A stretch of 31,468 nucleotides of DNA from JBKJUK01 sp046590705 (GTDB lineage Bacteria; Acidobacteriota; Thermoanaerobaculia; Gp7-AA8). The translations under genes were made by a program, and so were the position numbers. The notes beneath the pieces were generated by a model, which was not told where the DNA came from, did no database searches, and saw only the letters and a program-made list of their open reading frames with translations. How positions within the stretch are numbered: position 1 is the stretch's first letter; every line of letters starts with the position of its first letter. The DNA is taken from assembly GCA_046590705.1 (NCBI GenBank), contig JBKJUK010000091.1:1-31468 (forward strand), written 5' to 3'. Shown one piece after another: positions 13,791 through 20,447 of the stretch.

Positions 13791-15332
13791 ATGGCCGTTG
13801 ATTTAAAAGCAGATGAAATCACAGAGATTATTCGGCAGCAGATAACAGGCATCGAAAGCAGTGTCGATGTTGCCGAGGTGGGGACGGTGATCACGCTGGG
13901 CGATGGTATCGCACGCGTGTACGGCCTGAACCGGGTCATGGCTGGCGAGCTGCTCGATTTCGGTCACGACATTTTCGGTCTCGCTCTGAATCTCGAAGAA
14001 GACAACGTCGGAGCGGTCATCCTTGGTGAGTACCAGGAAATCAAGGAAGGCGATCAGGTTCGGCGGACCGGCAAAATCATCTCTGTTCCGGTGGGCCCGG
14101 CCCTGCTGGGACGAGTCGTCAACCCACTCGGAGTTCCGCTCGATGGGAAGGGTCCGATCGCAGCCACCGAGATGTACCCGATCGAGCGTCTTGCCCCGGG
14201 TGTCATCGAGCGCTCACCGGTGAAAGAACCGATGCAGACCGGTCTGAAGGCCATCGACGCCATGATCCCCATCGGCCGCGGACAACGCGAGCTGATCATC
14301 GGAGACCGCCAGACCGGTAAGACCGCTGTGGCCATCGACACGATCATCAACCAGAAGGGTAAGGGCGTCATCTGCGTTTACGTTGCAATCGGTCAGAAAA
14401 AATCGACCGTCGCTCAGGTCGTTCGCACGCTCGAAGAAGCAGGAGCGATGGAGCACACCATCGTCGTTACAGCGTCTGCCTCAGACCCGGCACCGCTGCA
14501 GTATCTGGCTCCGTACGGCGGCTGCTCGATGGCCGAGTACTTCCTCTACAACGGCCAGCATGCGCTCTGTATCTACGACGATCTTTCCAAGCACGCCCAG
14601 TCCTACCGCGAGATTTCGCTTCTTCTCCGCCGTCCGCCAGGTCGCGAGGCCTATCCGGGTGACGTCTTCTATCTGCATTCGCGACTCCTGGAACGTGCCT
14701 CGAAGCTGTCGAAAGAGTTGGGTGGTGGTTCACTCACGGCTCTGCCGATCATCGAGACGCAGGCTGGTGACGTCTCCGCGTACATCCCGACCAACGTAAT
14801 CTCGATTACCGACGGTCAGATTTATCTCGAGACTGACCTGTTCCATTCCGGCGTTCGTCCGGCCGTGAACGTCGGTCTGTCGGTCTCCCGCGTCGGTGGT
14901 GCCGCGCAGATCCGGGCCATGCGAGCCACTTCCGGAACGCTGCGCCTCGACCTCGCTCAGTATCGTGAACTCGCTGCCTTCGCGCAGTTCGGTAGTGATC
15001 TCGACAAAGCCACACAGGCTCAGCTCAACCGCGGTCAGCGTCTGGTCGAGATCCTCAAGCAGCAGCAGTATCAGCCACTCGCGGTTGGGCTGCAGGTGTT
15101 CTCGGTGTACGCAGGAACGCAGGGATTCCTCGATGACCTCAAAGTCTCGTCAGTGCGCGATTTCGAAGGCGTGATGCACCGCTGGCTCGGTGGCGAACGT
15201 GGTGAGCTGCTCTCTCGAGTCGAAGCAGCGACGAAGCTCGACGACGAGCTGACCGGCGACATGAAAGCGGCCATCAAAGAGATCAAGGAAATCTACCTTC
15301 GCGACAACCCGGAAGCAAAGGCTGGAGCATAG
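13791..15332 (+). CDS. atpA: ATP synthase F1 subunit alpha
   Basis: Alpha subunits carry the non-catalytic nucleotide sites of the F1 hexamer and supply an arginine to the catalytic sites. The 513-residue product is full length. It shows the beta-barrel N domain (VGTVITLGDGIARVYGL), the P-loop GDRQTGKT (171-178), PGREAYPGDVFYLHSRLLERA, and SVSRVGGAAQ with the arginine finger at about Arg367. The ATG at 13791 is preceded by TTGGAG at a suitable distance. atpG begins three bases after its stop with a GTG codon. Codon use matches the neighbouring operon genes. Confidence 0.98.
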   Translation: MAVDLKADEITEIIRQQITGIESSVDVAEVGTVITLGDGIARVYGLNRVMAGELLDFGHDIFGLALNLEEDNVGAVILGEYQEIKEGDQVRRTGKIISVPVGPALLGRVVNPLGVPLDGKGPIAATEMYPIERLAPGVIERSPVKEPMQTGLKAIDAMIPIGRGQRELIIGDRQTGKTAVAIDTIINQKGKGVICVYVAIGQKKSTVAQVVRTLEEAGAMEHTIVVTASASDPAPLQYLAPYGGCSMAEYFLYNGQHALCIYDDLSKHAQSYREISLLLRRPPGREAYPGDVFYLHSRLLERASKLSKELGGGSLTALPIIETQAGDVSAYIPTNVISITDGQIYLETDLFHSGVRPAVNVGLSVSRVGGAAQIRAMRATSGTLRLDLAQYRELAAFAQFGSDLDKATQAQLNRGQRLVEILKQQQYQPLAVGLQVFSVYAGTQGFLDDLKVSSVRDFEGVMHRWLGGERGELLSRVEAATKLDDELTGDMKAAIKEIKEIYLRDNPEAKAGA

Positions 15333-15335
15333 TCA

Positions 15336-16193
15336 GTGGCAAGTACGATTGATATCCGGCGCCGGATCAAGAGCGTCAAGAACACCATGCAGATCACCAA
15401 GGCCATGAAGATGGTGGCTGCGGCGAAGCTGCGCCGCGCTCAGGAGCGGATGATCGCAGCCCGTCCTTACGCAGCAGCGCTGCGCACGGTGCTGGCGTCG
15501 ATCGGCTCTCGCGTACAGGAACTCGAGCATCCTCTGCTGGCCGTCAGACCTGAGAACCGCGTACTGCTTCTGGTGGTCACGGGCGACAAGGGTCTGGCCG
15601 GTGCCTTCAACACCAACATCATCAAGGCATCGCAGAACGCCCTCAAAAACAAAGGCTGGCCGGAAGTGCAGCTGATCCCGATCGGACGCAAAGGGAACGA
15701 TTTCTATCGTCGCCGCAAGGTTCCGATTCGTCATCAGGCCATCAATATTCAGCAGGCAGAAACCGCCGCGACTGCTCGCGAGATCGCCAGGATGATCGTC
15801 GAGGATTTCATCGAAGAACGGATTGACGCCGTCTACATCCAGTACAACGAATTTCGTTCGGTCATGCAGCAGACTGTCAGGCTCGAAAAGCTGCTTCCGC
15901 TTGATCGAATCGAGGAAGAACAGGACGGACCGGGGATCGACTACCTGTATGAGCCGGAACCGGAAAAGATCATCACCGAGTTGATTCCCCGTCACATCGA
16001 ATTTCAGATTTATCGCGTGCTGCTCGAGTCGAGTGCCGCAGAACAGGGCGCGCGTATGACCGCCATGGGTGCCGCATCCAAGAACGCATCAGAAATGATC
16101 GACAGTCTGACACTCAGCTACAACCGCATTCGTCAGGCTTCCATTACTACAGAAATCATCGAAATCGTCTCAGGCGCAGCCGCGCTCGGGTAG
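15336..16193 (+). CDS. atpG: ATP synthase F1 subunit gamma
   Basis: Gamma is the central shaft that rotates inside alpha3beta3 and couples proton flow to catalysis. The 285-residue product starts MASTIDIRRRIKSVKNTMQITKAMKMVAAAKLRRAQ, the conserved N-terminal helix. It continues with VTGDKGLAGAFNTNI in the Rossmann-like domain and ends with the second coiled-coil helix, ASEMIDSLTLSYNRIRQASITTEIIEIVSGAAAL. The start is a GTG at 15336, three bases after the atpA stop. There is no cyanobacterial or chloroplast-type regulatory cysteine insertion that I can see. atpD follows after 13 bases. Confidence 0.97.
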   Translation: MASTIDIRRRIKSVKNTMQITKAMKMVAAAKLRRAQERMIAARPYAAALRTVLASIGSRVQELEHPLLAVRPENRVLLLVVTGDKGLAGAFNTNIIKASQNALKNKGWPEVQLIPIGRKGNDFYRRRKVPIRHQAINIQQAETAATAREIARMIVEDFIEERIDAVYIQYNEFRSVMQQTVRLEKLLPLDRIEEEQDGPGIDYLYEPEPEKIITELIPRHIEFQIYRVLLESSAAEQGARMTAMGAASKNASEMIDSLTLSYNRIRQASITTEIIEIVSGAAALG

Positions 16194-16206
16194 ATCGGAG
16201 AACGAA

Positions 16207-17664
16207 ATGGCTGAAGAGAAAAAAGAGAGAACGGGACGAGTCGTTCAGATTATCGGACCGGCCGTGGATATCGAGTTCGGCGACGGCTATCTGCCGGCCA
16301 TCAACAACGCCATCCGCATCCTCGACAACGGTGAGCTGGGGATCGTGCCGATCGACGTTGTGGTCGAAGTCGCCCAGCACACCGGTGAAGGTCAGGTGCG
16401 CTGCATCGCCATGAAACCGACTGACGGTATGGTCCGCGGCATGAAGGCCATCGACAGTGGTGCGCCAATCAGCGTTCCAGTCGGACGCGCCACGCTCGGT
16501 CGCATCCTCAATGTACTCGGTGAGCCGGTCGACGGACTCGGACCGGTCAACGCCGAACTGACCTGGTCGATCCATCGCTCAGCACCGGCCTTCGAAGACC
16601 AGTCCAGTGAAGTCCAGATGTTCGAGACCGGCATCAAGGTCATCGATCTGCTCGAGCCATACTCAAAGGGCGGAAAGACCGGCCTGTTCGGCGGAGCAGG
16701 TGTCGGCAAGACAGTTCTGATCATGGAGCTCGTGAACAACGTTGCACTGCAGCATGGTGGATTCTCAGTCTTCACCGGTGTGGGCGAACGTACACGCGAA
16801 GGAAACGATCTTTACCAGGAGTTCATGGAGTCGAACGTCATCGTTCCCGGTGACTCCTCAAAGTCGAAAGCAGCACTGATTTACGGACAGATGACCGAGC
16901 CGCCGGGTGCCCGACTTCGCGTCGGACTCACCGGACTGACTGTCGCCGAGTACTTCCGCGACGTCGAAAACCAGGACGTGCTGCTCTTCATCGACAACAT
17001 CTTCCGCTTCACGCAGGCAGGATCAGAAGTCTCAGCGCTCCTCGGCCGCATGCCTTCAGCGGTTGGTTATCAGCCAAACCTCGCCTCGGAAATGGGAGAG
17101 TTGCAGGAACGCATCACCTCCACCAAGCGCGGTTCGATCACCTCAGTGCAGGCCATTTACGTTCCGGCTGACGATTTCACCGATCCCGCTCCTGCCACCG
17201 CCTTTGCTCATCTCGACGCCACCACCGTTCTGTCGCGCCAGATCGCGGAACTCGGAATCTATCCGGCGGTTGATCCTCTTGCCTCGACCTCCAAGATTCT
17301 CGATCCGCGTATTCTCGGCGACGAACATTACAACACCGCCCGCGCCGTGCAGGCCGTGCTGCAGAAGTACAAGGATCTGCAGGACATCATCGCCATTCTC
17401 GGAATCGACGAACTGTCGGAAGAGGACAAGGTCATCGTCTCGCGCGCACGCAAGATTCAGCGCTTCCTCTCGCAGCCGTTCTTCGTGGCCGAACAGTTCA
17501 CTGGTCTCAAGGGCAAGTACGTCAAGATTGCCGACACCATTCAGGGCTTCCGCGAAATCGTGGAAGGCAAGCATGACGACCTTCCGGAGCAGGCGTTCTA
17601 TCTCAAGGGCACCATCGACGAAGTCATCGAGGCCGCCGAAAAGATGCGAACCGAGGCAGCGTAA
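16207..17664 (+). CDS. atpD: ATP synthase F1 subunit beta
   Basis: Beta subunits hold the catalytic ATP sites. The 485-residue protein carries the P-loop GGAGVGKT (162-169), the catalytic GERTREGNDLY with Glu194, LLFIDNIFRFTQAGSEVSALLGRMPSAVGYQP, and the C-terminal DELSEED motif within GIDELSEEDKVIVSRARKIQ, which interacts with epsilon and gamma. The first residues are unusually charged (MAEEKKERTG). The ATG at 16207 follows GGAG at a normal distance. The closing AEKMRTEAA is typical. atpC starts five bases after the stop. Confidence 0.98.
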   Translation: MAEEKKERTGRVVQIIGPAVDIEFGDGYLPAINNAIRILDNGELGIVPIDVVVEVAQHTGEGQVRCIAMKPTDGMVRGMKAIDSGAPISVPVGRATLGRILNVLGEPVDGLGPVNAELTWSIHRSAPAFEDQSSEVQMFETGIKVIDLLEPYSKGGKTGLFGGAGVGKTVLIMELVNNVALQHGGFSVFTGVGERTREGNDLYQEFMESNVIVPGDSSKSKAALIYGQMTEPPGARLRVGLTGLTVAEYFRDVENQDVLLFIDNIFRFTQAGSEVSALLGRMPSAVGYQPNLASEMGELQERITSTKRGSITSVQAIYVPADDFTDPAPATAFAHLDATTVLSRQIAELGIYPAVDPLASTSKILDPRILGDEHYNTARAVQAVLQKYKDLQDIIAILGIDELSEEDKVIVSRARKIQRFLSQPFFVAEQFTGLKGKYVKIADTIQGFREIVEGKHDDLPEQAFYLKGTIDEVIEAAEKMRTEAA

Positions 17665-17669
17665 AGATC

Positions 17670-18101
17670 ATGGCTGAACAGGCAAAGATTCCGGCAAAGC
17701 TGGCACTCACGATCGTCACCCGCGACCGCAAGGTGGTCGATCTCGAGGTCGATGAGGTCGTCCTTCCAGGTGCCGAAGGTGCGCTCGGCATTCTTCCGGG
17801 ACACACTCCCCTGCTGGCGATGCTCCGAGTTGGCGAGTTGAGCTATCGGCAGGGAGCGAAAACCCATCACCTGGTTCTGGCGCAGGGTTTTGCCGAGGTT
17901 CTGCCGGATCGAGTGACGGTACTCGCTGATTCAGCGACGCTCCCTGACGAAATTGACGCGCAGAAAGCCGAACTCGAACGCACCGAAGCCGAACGAGAGT
18001 TGGCGACGCTGGCAACGGATGACATCGAGTACGGTATGGCCCAGGCGCGACTCGACGAGTCGCTGGCAAAGATCAACATATCGCAGCGTGGTCACGAGTA
18101 G
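17670..18101 (+). CDS. atpC: ATP synthase F1 subunit epsilon
   Basis: Epsilon sits on the gamma shaft, contacts the c ring and can inhibit ATP hydrolysis. The 143-residue product has the N-terminal beta-sandwich (LALTIVTRDRKVVDLEVDEVVLPGAEGALGILPGHTPLLAML, containing the typical GxxGxLPGHxPLL pattern) and a C-terminal helical hairpin (KAELERTEAERELATL and MAQARLDESLAKIN). It is the last ATP synthase gene; atpB (a) and atpE (c) must lie elsewhere in the genome. A strong hairpin starts six bases after the stop and may end or attenuate the atp message. Confidence 0.95.
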   Translation: MAEQAKIPAKLALTIVTRDRKVVDLEVDEVVLPGAEGALGILPGHTPLLAMLRVGELSYRQGAKTHHLVLAQGFAEVLPDRVTVLADSATLPDEIDAQKAELERTEAERELATLATDDIEYGMAQARLDESLAKINISQRGHE

Positions 18102-18106
18102 GTGTG

Positions 18107-18136
18107 GGATTAGCGATGCCTCGGCTTCGCTGATCC
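18107..18136 (+). terminator. Hairpin between atpC and the kinase-like gene
   Basis: GGATTAGCGA (18107-18116) pairs with TCGCTGATCC (18127-18136), ten pairs with one G-U, and the loop can pair further (GCC with GGC). No T tract follows, so a classical intrinsic terminator is unlikely. It could attenuate read-through or protect the atp transcript's 3' end. It ends four bases before GGGAG, the likely ribosome binding site of the next gene. Confidence 0.4.
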
Positions 18137-18152
18137 TTCGGGAGCTTTGAAG

Positions 18153-18821
18153 ATGGATCGCGCGCGCGAGCAGTTTGCGAACGTCTGTTTCCGCAAGAGT
18201 GCAGAAACCGCGCACGACCTCAAGACGCCGTTGAATGTGGCCGTTCTGAACCTCGAACTGCTCCGCATGCGAGCGCGGCGAGTCGGTGACGGAGAAGAAG
18301 ATGCGCGGCTCGCAGGCTATGCCCGGGCAATCGAGATCGAGCTGCGTCGAATGGCTAGAATCTTCGACGCATTTTTTGTCTTTTCGGTGCCCCCAAAGGA
18401 AGCGGACGAGTTGCAGGACGTGGAACTCTCGGGACTGCTGACTGACATTCTCCAGAGTCTGGCAGTCCCGGCCAGCGAGATCATGGCCCGGAGAACGGTA
18501 CGAACCTTTCCGGGCCGGGCCCGGGAGATGTTCAAGCTTTACGTAGCTGGAGCCCTGCGGGCGATCGCGCCAGGCACACTCACCGTCGAGACAGACGAAG
18601 ACTCTTCGACATATCGTGTCACACTGGCCGGAAATCCGTCCGACGACAATCTGGAAGTGGACAAGCTGTTCAAATTCTATTTTACCGATGCCGCGGGTTT
18701 GCCCGAACTCTCACTTGCGACAGCCCGGCTGATCGCAGAGACGCTGGGTGGAGATCTGACCGCAGCAAATGATCCAGGCAAGTTGCAGGTGGTACTTTCG
18801 TTACCTTCAGGTGAACAATGA
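18153..18821 (+). CDS. Histidine-kinase-like protein lacking recognisable ATP-binding boxes
   Basis: This 222-residue soluble protein resembles the transmitter part of a sensor histidine kinase but looks inactive as a kinase. Near the N terminus is an H-box, AHDLKTPLN, with His21, inside a helix pair resembling a DHp domain. The C-terminal half aligns by eye with a HATPase fold, but the N-box asparagine is missing (LYVAGALRAIAPGTLTVE), the D-box DxGxG reads GNPSDD, and no G2 box is seen before LATARLIAETLGGDLTA. There is no sensor domain or membrane segment. I chose the ATG at 18153 because GGGAG (18140-18144) lies eight bases upstream; a TTG at 18147 is too close to it. Its stop overlaps the ATG of the following sigma54 activator, so the two probably work together, for example as a phosphoacceptor or scaffold. 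Confidence 0.7.
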   Translation: MDRAREQFANVCFRKSAETAHDLKTPLNVAVLNLELLRMRARRVGDGEEDARLAGYARAIEIELRRMARIFDAFFVFSVPPKEADELQDVELSGLLTDILQSLAVPASEIMARRTVRTFPGRAREMFKLYVAGALRAIAPGTLTVETDEDSSTYRVTLAGNPSDDNLEVDKLFKFYFTDAAGLPELSLATARLIAETLGGDLTAANDPGKLQVVLSLPSGEQ

Positions 18822-20182
18822 AACGAATTCTGATCGTCGATGATGATCACGCAACGAGCGCCGGCATGGCCGACGTCATCGAAGAATGGGGCTACACGGC
18901 TGAAGTGGCCGAGAACGTCAAGAGCGCCTGGGCCTCGGTTTCAAAGTCGGTCCCCGACGCTGCCATCGTCGACCTGAAGTTGCCGGACGGCAGTGGTCTC
19001 GATCTGCTGCACCGAATCAAAGAGACCTATCCCGACGTTTCAGTGATCATTCTCACCGGCCACGCCACGGTTGATTCTGCCGTGAAGGCTCTCAAGGTCG
19101 GAGCTGAAGACTACGTGACCAAGCCCGTGGATCTTCCGCGCCTGCAGGTTGCGCTCAAGACCATTGAAGACAAACAGATGATGAAGCAGGAGATCCTTGA
19201 ACTGCGGCGTCAGCTTCAGAAGATGGGAGCTCTCGGTCATCTGGTCGGCAAGTCGCCGCGCATGCAGAAGCTGTTCGAAGAAATCGAGATGGTGGCCAAC
19301 ACCGACGCCAATGTCTTCATCGTCGGCGAATCCGGGTCAGGCAAGGAAGTGGTCGCCAATACCATTCACCACCTGTCGCGCCGTCGCAACAAACCTTTCA
19401 TCGCCTTCAACTGCGGCGCAATCTCGCCCACACTCATCGAATCTGAGATCTTCGGTCATGAGAAAGGTGCCTTCACCAACGCCATCAAGCGTCGCGAGGG
19501 CTACTTCGAAATGGCCAAAGGTGGAACGGTATTTCTCGATGAGATCACCGAGATGCCACTCGAGCTGCAGGTCAAGCTTTTACGTGTTCTCGAAGAGTCC
19601 AAGTTCCGCCGCGTTGGTGGGAACGAAGAAATCAATATTGATGCTCGAATCATCGCCGCGTCGAATCGTGATCCGCAGAAAGCAATTGCCGACAGCAGAC
19701 TTCGCGAAGATCTTTTCTATCGGCTCAACGTCTTTCCCATCGACGTGCCTCCGCTTCGTGAACGCCTCGAGGACATTCCTCTCTTCTCTTACTTCTTTCT
19801 CGAAAAGTTGAATGAGACCGAAGACAAGAAGGTCGAGAAGATTGATGCCGAGTTCATCGAAGTACTCTCCCAGTACGAATTTCCTGGAAACGTCCGGGAG
19901 CTGCGCAACATCATCAACCGGGCTTTCATCATGGCTCGCGGAGATACGCTCACTGCGGACTGCCTGCCGGATAAAATTCAGGGAGCGCGCCGGAAGCGAA
20001 GCAGAACTTCAGTCACGCTTCCACTCGGTCAGCCGATGGAAGAAGTGGAACGGATCGTCATCGAAGAAACACTGCACATGACTGACGGTGATCGGCGGAA
20101 GACCGCAGAAATCCTCGGAATTTCGTACAAGACGCTCTACAACAAAACCAAGAAATACAAAGAAGACGATCAGGATGAATAG
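18818..20182 (+). CDS. Sigma54-dependent response regulator, NtrC family
   Basis: The 454-residue protein is a three-domain activator. The receiver domain (1-115) has acidic residues at 8-10, phospho-Asp52 in AIVDLKLPDGSG, Thr80 and Lys102 in VTKPVD. The AAA+ domain (about 142-370) contains Walker A GESGSGKE (170-177), GAFTNA (217-222) where GAFTGA is canonical, Walker B GGTVFLDEI (235-243) and FPGNVREL (355-362). A Fis-type helix-turn-helix (RRKTAEILGISYKTLYNKTKKY, about 426-447) ends it. It should phosphorylate-dependently activate sigma54 promoters; targets are unknown. Its ATG overlaps the stop of the kinase-like gene (ATGA). The Gly-to-Asn change in the sigma54-contact loop is noted in the findings. 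Confidence 0.92.
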   Translation: MKRILIVDDDHATSAGMADVIEEWGYTAEVAENVKSAWASVSKSVPDAAIVDLKLPDGSGLDLLHRIKETYPDVSVIILTGHATVDSAVKALKVGAEDYVTKPVDLPRLQVALKTIEDKQMMKQEILELRRQLQKMGALGHLVGKSPRMQKLFEEIEMVANTDANVFIVGESGSGKEVVANTIHHLSRRRNKPFIAFNCGAISPTLIESEIFGHEKGAFTNAIKRREGYFEMAKGGTVFLDEITEMPLELQVKLLRVLEESKFRRVGGNEEINIDARIIAASNRDPQKAIADSRLREDLFYRLNVFPIDVPPLRERLEDIPLFSYFFLEKLNETEDKKVEKIDAEFIEVLSQYEFPGNVRELRNIINRAFIMARGDTLTADCLPDKIQGARRKRSRTSVTLPLGQPMEEVERIVIEETLHMTDGDRRKTAEILGISYKTLYNKTKKYKEDDQDE

Positions 20183-20227
20183 CTGAATCCTGACGATCCT
20201 TTTCCACCGTCGGAGTTAGCCTCGCGC

Positions 20228-20257
20228 TTGACAACAGTCGAGCGAGTGCAGGATAAG
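20228..20257 (+). promoter_or_regulatory. Putative promoter upstream of topA
   Basis: A perfect -35 hexamer TTGACA (20228-20233) is followed after 18 bases by GATAAG (20252-20257), four of six matches to TATAAT. It lies in the 265-base gap after the response regulator and would give an untranslated leader of roughly 185 bases before topA, in which I see no clear structure. Confidence 0.4.
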
Positions 20258-20447
20258 TGACCGAAGGACGAGGGCGATTCCTGATTTTGCAGCCTGCATT
20301 CGCGAAGTCTTTGTCGTCACTCCCCGAGCCGCTGGATCGACGTTTCTGACGCCGTCTGCAGCGGCTCGAAACAGCGTCGCGGAATTTTGAGCGGAGACAC
20401 TTTCGTTTGGCTTCCCGCTTCGAGTGAAGCCCAAGAGAGGTACGTCG

